Assembly (NCBI GenBank): GCA_949297125.1
Contig: CASFRS010000003.1
Location: 1-64,000 of the forward strand
From: an uncultured Bacteroidales bacterium
Lineage (GTDB): Bacteria > Bacteroidota > Bacteroidia > Bacteroidales > G3-4614
Direction: 5' to 3'
DNA: 64,000 nt
Below are positions 8,509-18,728 of the stretch, in pieces. Numbering within the stretch: position 1 is the first letter of the stretch; each line of letters begins with the position of its first letter. The notes beneath the pieces were generated by a model. It made no database searches, had not been told where the DNA came from, and saw nothing but the letters and a program-made list of their open reading frames with translations. Position numbers and translations under genes: made by a program.

Positions 8509-9822
8509 CTACTCCACCTCGCCGTCGGGGAGCGGCAAGGGCTTCGACGGGTCGGGCTTCACTCCCAACTTTACAAGTTGCCGTGCTGAAACGGCTATGC
8601 TCTGCCGGCCGTCGAGCAGTTTTTTCTTTGCATCGCCCAACTTGCCCTGTACTTTTGCAAACTGTTCTTCAAGGTCGACAACCATTTTATAGAACTCGCC
8701 TACACGCGCAAGCATGTTTTCGGCGGCCTTTACTATATCCTCCATATTCTTCTGCTGCTCAACCTGTATCCAGAAGTTTTCTATCATCTTCAACAGAGAG
8801 AAGAGCGACAGTTCACTGGTTATTATAATCTTGTCGGAATACGCCTCGTACCAGAGCGACGGCTCTGCTTCGCGCATCAGTTGGAAAGCCCCTTCATTCG
8901 GGATGAACATCACGCAATAGTCAAGCGTATTGCGCCCGGCCTCCTTGCGGTACGCGGCATAGTTCTTGTCGGAGAGTTCCTTAAGGTGCGACTTTATGCT
9001 GGCTATGTGCTGTCTGAGCGCAGCCTTCCGCTCCTCGTCGGTTTCGGCGTTGCACCAGTCGGCATACGCCGTAAGCGAGACTTTGGAATCGATTATAAGG
9101 TCCTTGCCGGGGTACTTCACTATCACGTCGGGAATCATCTTGCGGTTGGAGTCCTCGTTCCGGACAGGACGCCCCATGCGGTCACGTATCATGTCCTGGC
9201 TTACGAACTGTTCGCCCTCCTTCAGACCGCTCCGCTTCAATATGTCGGCAAGAATCAGTTCGCCGTATATACCCTGCGTCTTGTTTTTGCCTCGCAACGC
9301 ATCGGCCAGCTTGTTGGCCTCGTTGCCTATCTCAAGAGTCCGCTCCATCATGGAACGGATTACCGCATCGAGCGAGGCTTTCTGTTCCACCCCCCTGTCG
9401 CGCGCCTCCTTTATACCGGCCTCCACCTTGGTCATCTGCTCCTTAAGCGAGTCGATAAGGGGCGAAAGCTGCTGCTTGTTCTGTTCGCCGAGTTCCATTG
9501 TTTTCCTTTTAAGGAGTTCGGCCGAAAGTTCGCGGAACTCCCCCTTTACAACTTCCAACTGGGCGGCGAACTGTTTCTCCTGTTCGCGGAACTGCGCCTC
9601 TTTAGCTTCGGCCACCGCCTTTGAAGCGTACCCTTCGGCCACAGAGGCATTGTATTTTTCCGTTACGTCGGCAAGTTTTGCCGTAGCGGCCGAAAGTTCA
9701 TCGGCAAGGCGTCCGTTCTCCTTGTCCTTGACGGCAATAAGCGCATCGCGCCCCCGTACCAGCAGAAACGAAAGGGCCAAGCCTATCGCCAGACCGACAA
9801 TTATTCCTATTGCAAGTTCCAT
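8509..9822 (-). CDS. rmuC: DNA recombination protein RmuC
   Basis: A 437-residue RmuC protein. An N-terminal membrane segment (about residues 3-22, rich in Gly/Ile/Leu) is followed by a long coiled coil to about residue 170. The conserved nuclease-like RmuC domain then contains GIYGELILADILKRSGL, DVIVKYPGKDLIIDSKVSL near residue 240 and FIPNEGAF. Family members limit rearrangements at inverted repeats and have recently been linked to DNA defence, but the biochemical role remains poorly defined. It is likely co-transcribed with the aminotransferase downstream. Confidence 0.93.
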   Translation of the reverse strand: MELAIGIIVGLAIGLALSFLLVRGRDALIAVKDKENGRLADELSAATAKLADVTEKYNASVAEGYASKAVAEAKEAQFREQEKQFAAQLEVVKGEFRELSAELLKRKTMELGEQNKQQLSPLIDSLKEQMTKVEAGIKEARDRGVEQKASLDAVIRSMMERTLEIGNEANKLADALRGKNKTQGIYGELILADILKRSGLKEGEQFVSQDMIRDRMGRPVRNEDSNRKMIPDVIVKYPGKDLIIDSKVSLTAYADWCNAETDEERKAALRQHIASIKSHLKELSDKNYAAYRKEAGRNTLDYCVMFIPNEGAFQLMREAEPSLWYEAYSDKIIITSELSLFSLLKMIENFWIQVEQQKNMEDIVKAAENMLARVGEFYKMVVDLEEQFAKVQGKLGDAKKKLLDGRQSIAVSARQLVKLGVKPDPSKPLPLPDGEVE

Positions 9823-9943
9823 GTCTTTATGGGCAGAATATTTCCGTTTGCGAATTTAGCATAAAATCGGGAAAGATTTATGCTGCGTGTCCGGAATAAA
9901 AACAGGACGCGCACCGCTGCCGCACGCAAAAAGCGCACATTAC

Positions 9944-9984
9944 GGAAAACCCGTCCGCCCCCCATGCAAGAGGAACGGACGGAT
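9944..9984 (-). terminator. Probable terminator after the small T9SS-sorted gene
   Basis: Complementary arms CCGTCCG (9951-9957) and CGGACGG (9976-9982) with an 18-base loop are followed, on the minus strand, by GGTTTTCC. The T-tract is short. Confidence 0.5.
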
Positions 9985-10062
9985 TTTACCATACAGCCCC
10001 AATACCCACGGCAAAGGGTATTGCAAAAGTTTTCACTACAGCTCCCTTTCCGGGCAGGAATA

Positions 10063-10563
10063 CTACCGTTTTATCATGCGGAGACGCTCGGCGCCTGCCG
10101 TTACCACGTATATCCCGGACGACAGATCCGTTACGTCGATTACGGTACGGTCGCCGACCGACTGCACGGATTTTACTTTCATCCCGCCTATGGTATAGAC
10201 GGATATTTCCGTACCGCTTCCGCACCCCGCTACCGTAACGGTAGAAGTTGCAGGGACAGGATAGAGCCTTGCACTCTGCTCCGTTGCGCCCCGTATCTCT
10301 TCCACACCGCTGGTTGTGATAAAGTTTTTCGGTACGAACCACCCGTAACGATACGAACTTTCATCCATATCGTACTCCCACGGATAAATCGAGGGGTCGC
10401 CTTCGAAATACATGCGCATTCCTGCCGCATCTTGTCCATCTATGCCGAATACGCTTAATGCAGATTCTACATTTTCCCTTTCTAAATCTTCATTGGTTGT
10501 ATATGCCGCAGTCATGTTGGCTGATATTATGCTTACGGCTATCGCCACTATATATCTTTTCAT
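10063..10563 (-). CDS. Small secreted protein with T9SS type A sorting domain
   Basis: A 166-residue protein with a signal peptide (about residues 1-20) and a C-terminal T9SS type A sorting domain from about residue 98. The domain shows LYPVPATSTVTV, ISVYTIGGMKVKSV, a DLSSGIYVV strand near the end and a basic C-terminal LRMIKR. Such domains direct cargo across the outer membrane, where they are usually cleaved or anchored. Only some 75 residues lie between signal and sorting domain, and they match nothing I recognise. It lies 54 bases after the giant SusD-like gene on the same strand. PorT, a T9SS component, is encoded at 52.9 kb. Confidence 0.8.
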   Translation of the reverse strand: MKRYIVAIAVSIISANMTAAYTTNEDLERENVESALSVFGIDGQDAAGMRMYFEGDPSIYPWEYDMDESSYRYGWFVPKNFITTSGVEEIRGATEQSARLYPVPATSTVTVAGCGSGTEISVYTIGGMKVKSVQSVGDRTVIDVTDLSSGIYVVTAGAERLRMIKR

Positions 10564-10617
10564 ATTGCTTCTGTTTTATTTATTCTTGTTCGTTGTCTTG
10601 TCATGTTTTTTGCTTAT

Positions 10618-13600
10618 TTATAATACACATATCGGTTTTGAACCTGTTATATTGCCGGTTGTCGAACCGTACGATACTGTAAGATTGAATGTTGCCACAC
10701 CATCCGATACGGTTATCGTTCCTCCGGTTATGCTGCATATGGCTTCTTTCATGCTGTACGGGAACGTTACCGTTCCGTTGAAATCGGTACCGACGGTATA
10801 TACGCCGTCCCGACCGAGTATGTCATTATCAAGAGAGAAAGTGTAATAGGTTATCGAACCGTCTACAGTATCTACCCAGAAATTCGAGGAACTTCCATCA
10901 ACTACCACGTAGTAGTTATCCGGCAACGTATTAAAGTCGGCATTAATATCTAACCTTATTACCTCTATGCTTCTTCTGTCGGTTGCAGTATTACCGTAAT
11001 CGTCAGTTACAGAAACGGATATTTCTGCCCGACCTTCCTCCAAGGCTGAAATATTCCCGTTCCCATCGACTGACAGTATTGACGGTTTGGAAGAACTCCA
11101 TGTGAACCGACTTTCATCAACAACGGAATAGTTCGCATGCAGAAGCTTCGTTACCGTTCCGGTCTCACCTACATAAAGCGACGCAGGTGCGTTTGTTATC
11201 TCCATAGGCTTGGTGGCAATCTGATCAAGTCTCAATTTTGCCGTTACGGTCAAAATATCGCTCTTCCTGTTACCTTCCGGACCGGCTTCCGCCTTAACTT
11301 TTATTGTCCCTGCCTTGGATATATTCAACTGATATGGTCCGCTCGAACCTTGCGATATGCTCGCCATATCTGCACCTTCGATTATGGAATACTCTATCGG
11401 CCACGCCACTGATGATACAACAGGATCCATTACCGCTTCGAGAGGCAGTGCCGCAGCAGAAGTTTCAATATTATCGAAATCGAATTCAAATGTTACTGAA
11501 TTTACCAGGAACGATTCCCTGTCGGCAACAGTAACTGTTGCCGTAATGGTTTGATTCAAATACTCGGCATATTCTCCTCCCAACTCGCCCTGCGGGTTAT
11601 AGACGTTGAAGTTTATTACAGCCTTACCAGGTATCCCTGAAACAACATACTCAAAATCGGTATAAAGGTTATCTTCTGAACACTGCTGACCGGCAGGGGT
11701 TATGACAGGATCTCCGCCTTGCGTTATCTTCCAGTCTATATATCGAGCTCTGTTATCGGGCGATATGTCGTGATATACACGGATTGTAAACGTCGATTCA
11801 TCGCTTAATACCAACTTGCTTGTGGTAAGCGTCATTTCCGTCGGAGGTATGGTATATGTATTCGGCTTCGAGAACGAAATATATACCCTGTCATATCGTT
11901 TTCCGTCATCTATGTATACGGATGCTGTCAGTTTTTCACCGAATATGTTTACCGTTATCGTTCCATCTCCTATTTCTATACCTGAATATACCGGAACAGA
12001 TACGCTATATGTGCCATCTGCACTTGGTGTAACTGCCGGAATTCCGAGCATGATATATCCGGTTCCTTCGTATTTATAACTACTTACATCTTTGACTTTA
12101 TCCAATACTTCCTGTAAAGGCTCTTGCCCGCCCTCTACATATAAATTGAATGCCAAATTACTGCTACTGCTTATATCCAGCAAAAAAGCTTTTACATCGA
12201 CAATATCATCGCCCGGGTTTGACGGATCGATAGTGGTAAATGACAGGTATGTATTGTATCCTACATAAACGGGGACTGTTTTCGAGCGACCTCCTACTTC
12301 TGCCTTAAAAATCAGTTCCTCGGCTTTATCGCCTGCCGTAAACGTTATCTCGTACTTGGTAGAATCGGAATAGGAAGATGGTACTTCTTCCATCGAGTAT
12401 TGCGTCAACACCTCATTTCCACTGCCATCCAATCGGGTCAAAGAGGTTTCAACTTCGTATTGAGATAAAGAGTTATGTACACTTAAATATATGCTATTAC
12501 TGCCGTTTACATTCATTTTAACCTCATTTGCCGATATTTCCATTTTATCGGATACCGTCACATATACATCTTCTCTACACGATGAACTGTAAACCGTTAT
12601 ATCTGCATAGCCTACGGCTTTTGGCGTAAATTTCAGTTTACACCCCGTTTCACTATCACATATCAACTCTACCGCGACAACATCGGGCGAGGCATTAGAT
12701 ATATTCAATGAAACTCCTTCTTTTTTTATTAGATTGATATATTGCGACCCATCGTATATATCAAGCCCGATATAGTTACTATCTAAAGAAAAATCGTAAT
12801 CGGTCGAGTATATATTGGGAATACGCCGTATCTGCAACTCTACGGGGAACGAAGGGGTTCCTGTCCACGGATTCTCCTCGGGCACCGGTAACAGCCTCGG
12901 GTATCCGGTACGGCGGAAATCGGTCCATGCCTCGTACCCGCCGTTGGGAAACATGGCCAGCCACTTCTGGGTGATTATCTTCTCGAGTTTGGTTTCATCG
13001 GAATCTCCGTCATTCCATGCTACTCCAATCTCTATTCGTCCGGGGCAACTGTTTTCATATACATAATAATCAATATAGTCTATCTCCCGTCCATTCTTGT
13101 CCTTGACCGTTTCAGCCCGGGCGAGGTATTCTTCCAAACCTTCTGACACTCCATACCGGTTAAATACGGCACGTATTCCGTCTTCGTAATATTGCTGCGC
13201 GCTTCCGCCCAAACCCCAGCGCAATGCTGCTTCGGCCCTTAGGAACAATACCTCTTCCCTGCAAACCCATGTGGGACGGATATATTTTACCGGGGTGTTT
13301 ACTTCGGAGAAGTTATAATATCCTACACCTGCCGACTTGGGTTCCATTGTTACACCTTGGCGAATGCCGACATAATCATTGCCTGATCTGAGCATCGTTA
13401 CTCCGGTAGTCTTGTCGTTTATCTGACCCGAATTGGTTGTAAAGAAGACTCCTATCAACGGGTTGCCGAGACGCTTCATCGCGTTTTCTATCGATGCGCT
13501 CATACGGCAGTCGGCCCAACCTTCTTTTGTAGATGATATTGTATATGCCGGGTGTACGGTCTCTCCCTTAACCCATGTCGGACCGAAGTCGTCATCAAGC

Positions 13601-14358
13601 ACACCTGTTCCCGACAACGCTTCGGTTGCAACCTGCCGCGCCAGTTCGGGGTCGGGTTTTGCCAGACACATCGCCAGACGCAACTTTATGGTGTTTGCCA
13701 ACTTTACCCAGTTTCGCCAGTCGTATCCGGAATATGCTGCTGTTGCTGTTCCTTGTGCAAGGTCATCGCCTTCTATGGCTCGCAATGTTGAGGCATCGGG
13801 TTGTTCTTCCTCAAGTGTTGCTATCGCTTCGTCAAGGTCAGCAAGTATCATGTCGTATGCTTCCTGCTGGGACTGATATGCCAGAGGACGCGTAGGCTTT
13901 AAATTGCGACTGTCGATGTATGATATTGCTCCTTTCACGTTTGTTGCACGCAAAGCCGTCATACCATATACAATCTGCGCTATCGCCTTGTATTCGGGGT
14001 ATCCTAACTGTTCGGAGTATGTATATGCATTATAAAGTTCGGCGGTCGGGCCTATGTTTCCGGCCGAAGAATAATAATCGTTAGGCCAGGAATACGTGAA
14101 TGGCAGAGGGCTTCCATACTGGAATGTGGAGCGGTTTACCGTGTAGTAGCCGGCAAATACGTCTACAGAGTTGGTATTTGTGTACTGATAGCCATGTTGA
14201 TAGAAGGGTATCGCATAGGACAATGCCAACTTAAGGTCCTCAGCAACCGCAAAAATATTTGGTGTGCTTTGCGCATGTACCGTATTTAACGGAAGTATTG
14301 CAACCGCCGCCATAGCCAACGGTTTCAATAATGAATAAAGTAAGTTTTTTTTTCTCAT
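10618..14358 (-). CDS. Giant SusD-like protein fused to Ig-like repeats
   Basis: A 1246-residue exported protein. The signal peptide (about 1-30) ends at VHAQ and has no lipobox cysteine, unlike normal SusD proteins. Residues 35-520 are SusD/RagB-like: helical repeats with YDWRNWVKLANTIKLRLA about 212, CREEVLFLRAEAALRWG about 366 and the hallmark FPNGGYEAWTDFRRTGYP about 470-487. Residues 550-1246 are beta-rich Ig-like segments, the last resembling a bacterial Ig-like 2 domain (LYVGETGTV, then WSSSKPSILSVDGNGNI). No SusC partner is adjacent, so glycan binding is only a family-based guess. Coding sequence is more AT-rich than its neighbours. Confidence 0.8.
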   Translation of the reverse strand: MRKKNLLYSLLKPLAMAAVAILPLNTVHAQSTPNIFAVAEDLKLALSYAIPFYQHGYQYTNTNSVDVFAGYYTVNRSTFQYGSPLPFTYSWPNDYYSSAGNIGPTAELYNAYTYSEQLGYPEYKAIAQIVYGMTALRATNVKGAISYIDSRNLKPTRPLAYQSQQEAYDMILADLDEAIATLEEEQPDASTLRAIEGDDLAQGTATAAYSGYDWRNWVKLANTIKLRLAMCLAKPDPELARQVATEALSGTGVLDDDFGPTWVKGETVHPAYTISSTKEGWADCRMSASIENAMKRLGNPLIGVFFTTNSGQINDKTTGVTMLRSGNDYVGIRQGVTMEPKSAGVGYYNFSEVNTPVKYIRPTWVCREEVLFLRAEAALRWGLGGSAQQYYEDGIRAVFNRYGVSEGLEEYLARAETVKDKNGREIDYIDYYVYENSCPGRIEIGVAWNDGDSDETKLEKIITQKWLAMFPNGGYEAWTDFRRTGYPRLLPVPEENPWTGTPSFPVELQIRRIPNIYSTDYDFSLDSNYIGLDIYDGSQYINLIKKEGVSLNISNASPDVVAVELICDSETGCKLKFTPKAVGYADITVYSSSCREDVYVTVSDKMEISANEVKMNVNGSNSIYLSVHNSLSQYEVETSLTRLDGSGNEVLTQYSMEEVPSSYSDSTKYEITFTAGDKAEELIFKAEVGGRSKTVPVYVGYNTYLSFTTIDPSNPGDDIVDVKAFLLDISSSSNLAFNLYVEGGQEPLQEVLDKVKDVSSYKYEGTGYIMLGIPAVTPSADGTYSVSVPVYSGIEIGDGTITVNIFGEKLTASVYIDDGKRYDRVYISFSKPNTYTIPPTEMTLTTSKLVLSDESTFTIRVYHDISPDNRARYIDWKITQGGDPVITPAGQQCSEDNLYTDFEYVVSGIPGKAVINFNVYNPQGELGGEYAEYLNQTITATVTVADRESFLVNSVTFEFDFDNIETSAAALPLEAVMDPVVSSVAWPIEYSIIEGADMASISQGSSGPYQLNISKAGTIKVKAEAGPEGNRKSDILTVTAKLRLDQIATKPMEITNAPASLYVGETGTVTKLLHANYSVVDESRFTWSSSKPSILSVDGNGNISALEEGRAEISVSVTDDYGNTATDRRSIEVIRLDINADFNTLPDNYYVVVDGSSSNFWVDTVDGSITYYTFSLDNDILGRDGVYTVGTDFNGTVTFPYSMKEAICSITGGTITVSDGVATFNLTVSYGSTTGNITGSKPICVL

Positions 14359-14435
14359 AATATTTATTTTACAGTGGTTTGTTTTTTACTTCAACCGCCC
14401 TTTTATCGCTTTAAGGTTTTATTCTTTTATGACAA

Positions 14436-14485
14436 AAAAAGAGCGAGAACCTGTTTCAAACTCATTTGTTCACTTAGGTTCTCGC
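14436..14485 (-). terminator. Terminator-like hairpin in the SusD-like gene leader
   Basis: A ten-base perfect stem (GCGAGAACCT with AGGTTCTCGC, 14443-14452 and 14476-14485) has a 23-base loop. On the minus strand it is followed by TC and seven T's. It sits about 80 bases upstream of the SusD-like start and downstream of the tryptophanase-like gene's own terminator. Confidence 0.6.
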
Positions 14486-14696
14486 ATTACCCGAATCCTC
14501 AAATAAGTAAAACCGGTTCACGCCCCTATACGAGGTATGAACACGCAATAAACTGTATTTGATGGATTCGATAAATTTGCGAGATTTAAGTGAATCAAAT
14601 AATCAGTTGTGCATGTATATCTTTTATTCTTCTATTTTATTTGTTTCCGTTCTTCTTTTTTCTGTTTTTTAAGTTTGATCTGCTTTTTAACAGCGT

Positions 14697-14724
14697 CAAA
14701 GTTATATATATTTTTGTAAACAAA
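14697..14724 (-). promoter_or_regulatory. Weak candidate promoter upstream of the hairpin leader
   Basis: Minus-strand TAACTTTG (14697-14704) fits the -7 box. The nearest TTTG (14721-14724) is only 16 bases away, shorter than the usual 19-21. Confidence 0.25.
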
Positions 14725-14824
14725 AAATTTGATTTGCCGAATTTTGTTTATTCTTATATAGACAGTGGCTACATCTGTTTTAAATATTTAAATCCTGTAT
14801 TTATGTCCCGGATTTTCCAACAGT

Positions 14825-14858
14825 TAAAAACCCGGTCTGCCGTATGGCAAACCGGGTT
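14825..14858 (-). terminator. Terminator of the tryptophanase-like gene
   Basis: Arms AACCCGGT and ACCGGGTT with inner TGCC/GGCA pairing form a stem that, on the minus strand, runs into TTTTTAACTG. It lies 39 bases past the stop codon. Confidence 0.75.
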
Positions 14859-14896
14859 GGATTATGTTTGGGACACATTTTCCGTCTCTGCTCTTT

Positions 14897-16345
14897 TTAG
14901 AGGCTGTCGCCGAAATCGGCGCGGAACTTGTCGGCGAGTTTCTGCTGCCAGTCGGATGTGGGAGCCAATCGTCCGAAGAAGAAGCGGAGCACTGCCGGCT
15001 CTTCTACGAATTTGAGGCCGCCTACCAGATTACGGTTGTCGTACAGCCATTTTACGCGGTCTATCGCATATTCTATCTGCGACAGGGTATATACGCGGCG
15101 GGGTACGGCCAAACGCAACAGTTCGAGTTCGGCATAGCGTTCTGTTCCGTCGGGTTCGCGCTGCTCGGAGATTGAACCGCGCTCCATTCCGCGTACTCCT
15201 CCTGCAATGTAGAGGGCTGCTCCGAGCGCTCCTGCGGGGTACTGGGTATGTGGTATGTGCGGTACGAATTCGGATGCGTTGAGGTGGCATCCCAATCCTC
15301 CGGCCGGGGTTACTACGGGTACGCCGTATTTTACGAGTTCGTTTACCATGTATTCGATAAACATCGGGCCTTGCGATATTATATCTTCGTCCATAGTCTC
15401 TTCGAGACCTACGGTGATTGCTTCCATCTCGCGCACCGACATTCCTCCGTATGTGAGGAAGCCTTCGTACAACGGGATAAATTCTTTCATCTTCAGACAC
15501 AGTTCTTCGGTGTGCGTGCAGATTCCTCCTCCGCGTGCGAATCCGAGTTTGCGTGCCGAGAAGTAGATTATATCCATGTTGTCGGCTATCTTGCGGGTTA
15601 TTTCGCGAATGGTCATGTCCTTGCAGGCTGCCTCGCGTACCTTTATAAAGTAGAGATTGTCTTGCAGAAGGGATGCGTCGAGTACGGAGAGTATGCCGTA
15701 CTCCTTGCAAAGGGCGGCTACTTCAAGCATGTTCTGGAGCGAAAGGGGCTGGCCGCCTACAAGGTTCGTCCCGGCCTCGATACGGACGAACGGTATGCGC
15801 TCGACCCCTGCCTTTTCTATCAGTGCACGCAGGCGGGGTATATCGAAATTGCCCTTGAAGGGGAGGTCGCTCGTGGCCTGCAGCCCCTCGGGGATTATCA
15901 CTTCCTCAACAATTCCGCCCAGCCTCGTTATGTGCGCCTTGGTTGTGGTGAAGTGGAAGTTCATCGGCACTATGCTGCCGGGTTTTACGAATGCCTCGGC
16001 AAGGATGTTTTCAGCCGCGCGCCCCTGGTGGGTGGGAAGGAAGTAGCGGGTGCCGAATATCTCTGTGAGCTTGCTTGTAAGGCGGTTGAACGTCTCCGAG
16101 CCGGCATAGCTGTCGTCGGCTATCATCATGGCGGCCTGCTGGCGGTCGCTCATGGCGTTCACGCCGCTGTCGGTGAGCATATCCATATATACATCGCGGT
16201 TCTGCAACAGGAACGTGTTGTTGCCCGCTTCGTTCATGTACTTTACACGGTCTTCCACTTTGGGAAGGAAAAGTTTCTGCACTATCCTTACCTTGTGCAT
16301 CTCCAACGGGATGTCGGGGGTTTTGTAAAATTTTACTTTTGCCAT
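14897..16345 (-). CDS. tnaA: Tryptophanase / tyrosine phenol-lyase family enzyme
   Basis: A 482-residue PLP beta-eliminating lyase. Family motifs are clear: LLTDSGVNAMSDRQQAAMM (about 57-74), LPTHQGRAAEN (103-113), DFKGNFD-like PFKGNFD, GGQPLSLQN, the PLP lysine in SARK (K266) and PHIP with LLRLAVPRRVYT. Tryptophanases make indole, pyruvate and ammonia from tryptophan. The residue aligned with the PLP-contacting arginine of E. coli TnaA (R226; R217 in tyrosine phenol-lyase) is leucine (L226, in LDASLLQDN), so the substrate is uncertain. The start at 16345 (MAKVKFYKTP) is chosen over an upstream ATG because it lies properly downstream of the promoter at 16415-16445. Confidence 0.85.
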   Translation of the reverse strand: MAKVKFYKTPDIPLEMHKVRIVQKLFLPKVEDRVKYMNEAGNNTFLLQNRDVYMDMLTDSGVNAMSDRQQAAMMIADDSYAGSETFNRLTSKLTEIFGTRYFLPTHQGRAAENILAEAFVKPGSIVPMNFHFTTTKAHITRLGGIVEEVIIPEGLQATSDLPFKGNFDIPRLRALIEKAGVERIPFVRIEAGTNLVGGQPLSLQNMLEVAALCKEYGILSVLDASLLQDNLYFIKVREAACKDMTIREITRKIADNMDIIYFSARKLGFARGGGICTHTEELCLKMKEFIPLYEGFLTYGGMSVREMEAITVGLEETMDEDIISQGPMFIEYMVNELVKYGVPVVTPAGGLGCHLNASEFVPHIPHTQYPAGALGAALYIAGGVRGMERGSISEQREPDGTERYAELELLRLAVPRRVYTLSQIEYAIDRVKWLYDNRNLVGGLKFVEEPAVLRFFFGRLAPTSDWQQKLADKFRADFGDSL

Positions 16346-16414
16346 TTTAGCTTTGTTTGTTTTCTTGTCCTTGTATATTACGGCTTTGCCACACATACTG
16401 CAGGCAAAGCCCCG

Positions 16415-16445
16415 CAAATATATGTATTATATCCGAGCGGCCAAA
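16415..16445 (-). promoter_or_regulatory. Promoter of the tryptophanase-like gene
   Basis: On the minus strand TTTG (16442-16445) and TATATTTG (16415-16422) are exactly 19 bases apart, a full match to the Bacteroidota consensus. The start codon is 70 bases downstream. Confidence 0.75.
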
Positions 16446-16730
16446 CGGTTACATGTAAAAGAATGCTATTTTTTAAACCAATGTTCTGAATACAAACTGT
16501 TTGTATTTTTTATTTTTATATTATCCCGCCGGGGAGGAAAGGCTGCGGGAAGATGCCGGGCATGTACGGCCGCACCTTGCGCCTGCATCCTTTAACGGCA
16601 GGGATGGCGGAGGAAACCGTTTTTGTCCGGCCCGCTTGACAAATGCCGCCGTTTTTTGTTTGCCCGATGCTGTTTTGCTACCGATTGCGCCATAAATTTG
16701 AAGTTATTGCAATTTTTATTTTGTTTTGGC
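16446..16730. other. Intergenic region between divergent genes
   Basis: No gene is supported here. The stretch separates the divergent tryptophanase-like gene and gapA and is AT-rich near both promoters with a GC-rich centre. Confidence 0.4.
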
Positions 16731-16763
16731 TTGCATTGTATATGAAAATTTATCGTAACTTTG
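16731..16763 (+). promoter_or_regulatory. Probable gapA promoter
   Basis: TAACTTTG at 16756-16763 is a good -7 box. TTGC at 16731-16734 is 21 bases upstream as a partial -33 box. The gapA start is 60 bases downstream. Confidence 0.5.
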
Positions 16764-16810
16764 TAGGCGCAATTTGAAGTTATCAGATTTTTATTTTATA
16801 GAACCTTTAA

Positions 16811-17821
<1,011 letters not shown>

Positions 17822-17854
17822 CACAACCAATCCCTGATTGACAGTTATAACACG

Positions 17855-17892
17855 GCGGGGCGTCTTGACTTCAAGACGCCCCGCTCCTTTTT
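17855..17892 (+). terminator. gapA terminator
   Basis: A 14-base stem (GCGGGGCGTCTTGA and complement) with almost no loop is followed by CTCCTTTTT, 34 bases after the gapA stop. Confidence 0.9.
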
Positions 17893-18284
17893 ACGACACC
17901 TTCGTGTCGGGACGGCATAAGGCCGTCCCCGCTCCGCCGTCCGCCGGCGGCCGTCCGGGTTTCCGACAAACCGAGATACGTGTTTATGAACTGTGCCGCC
18001 AGTTTGCAGGCGGCAAGGTAGTCCCCTCCCACTTCTACACCCTCGTCGCCTCCCGTTCCCTCAATCCTGAAACGGAAATCGCGTATGCGGCCGCTACCGG
18101 CTTGCGCACGGAAACAGGTACACGACAACGTTACGGGAATCCCGTCTATTTCAGTATCGTAATCGGCCGCATACCTGCCACCGTGCGACGGCAACAGTCT
18201 TTCATATCCGGCTATGAAATGCGCCGCACACAACATTGCCCCTCTCTCTGCATCTACCTTCTCCATACCGATATCGCCGGCCAT
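17871..18284 (-). CDS. Hypothetical protein, doubtful
   Basis: A 137-residue open frame that matches no family I know. Residues 1-100 read like a soluble protein (AHFIAGYERLL, ADYDTEIDGIPVTLS, GGDYLAACKLAAQFINTYL). Residues 110-137 run through GC-rich hairpins and into the gapA terminator, which argues against that end being coding. Either a small real gene with an altered 3' end or a spurious frame. No promoter or ribosome site decides it. Confidence 0.35.
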   Translation of the reverse strand: MAGDIGMEKVDAERGAMLCAAHFIAGYERLLPSHGGRYAADYDTEIDGIPVTLSCTCFRAQAGSGRIRDFRFRIEGTGGDEGVEVGGDYLAACKLAAQFINTYLGLSETRTAAGGRRSGDGLMPSRHEGVVKRSGAS

Positions 18285-18728
18285 GCTTCATCCTCGTATC
18301 ATCCCGGGCTTTCGGGTTGTCCAAACCTGAATCCGTTCCTCTCTCTTGTCCTTGCCGCAATGCGGCCGCTTGTCTTGAAGCGCGGGAAAATGCCGGAAAA
18401 AAGCACCCTCGGAAACCAATAATTTCAGATATATACTATTTTCTTGTACTTTTTGTTTATTTTTTCGCTCGTATGACAAATATTTGGCTTATCTTTGCAG
18501 TAAAGCGCCGCAACAGGGAAACAGGGGAACGGAACGCCACACGCCGCATTCCGCGCCGCGCCAGGGCCGCCGCAGGCCGCCCGATACGGTTAAACCGGAT
18601 ATTGCTTTCCGAACCGTACCGATTGTCGGCTTTCGTTTTCCTGCATGCCGCTAAAGTAATAGAACCGGTAATGCGGAGGCTGTTATATTTATAAAAAAGC
18701 AGCAGCCCGCTTTTTAAATCGTCTCTGC
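18285..18728. other. Intergenic region upstream of the S24 repressor-like gene
   Basis: No convincing gene. A TATCTTTG -7 box occurs at 18490-18497 on the plus strand without a TTTG at the right distance. If used it gives the downstream gene a leader of over 200 bases. Confidence 0.4.

Larger units (their letters stand above)
14359..14896. other. AT-rich intergenic leader region
   Basis: About 540 bases with no convincing protein gene. The region holds two minus-strand terminator-like hairpins (14436-14485 and 14825-14858) and a possible -7 box at 14697-14704 on the minus strand. It may be the leader of the SusD-like gene, or encode a small RNA ending at the first hairpin. Confidence 0.4.

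Noticed and set aside
17838..18422. 194-residue plus-strand frame after gapA
   Set aside because: It begins inside the gapA terminator region and has no domain; the opposite frame is only slightly more plausible.
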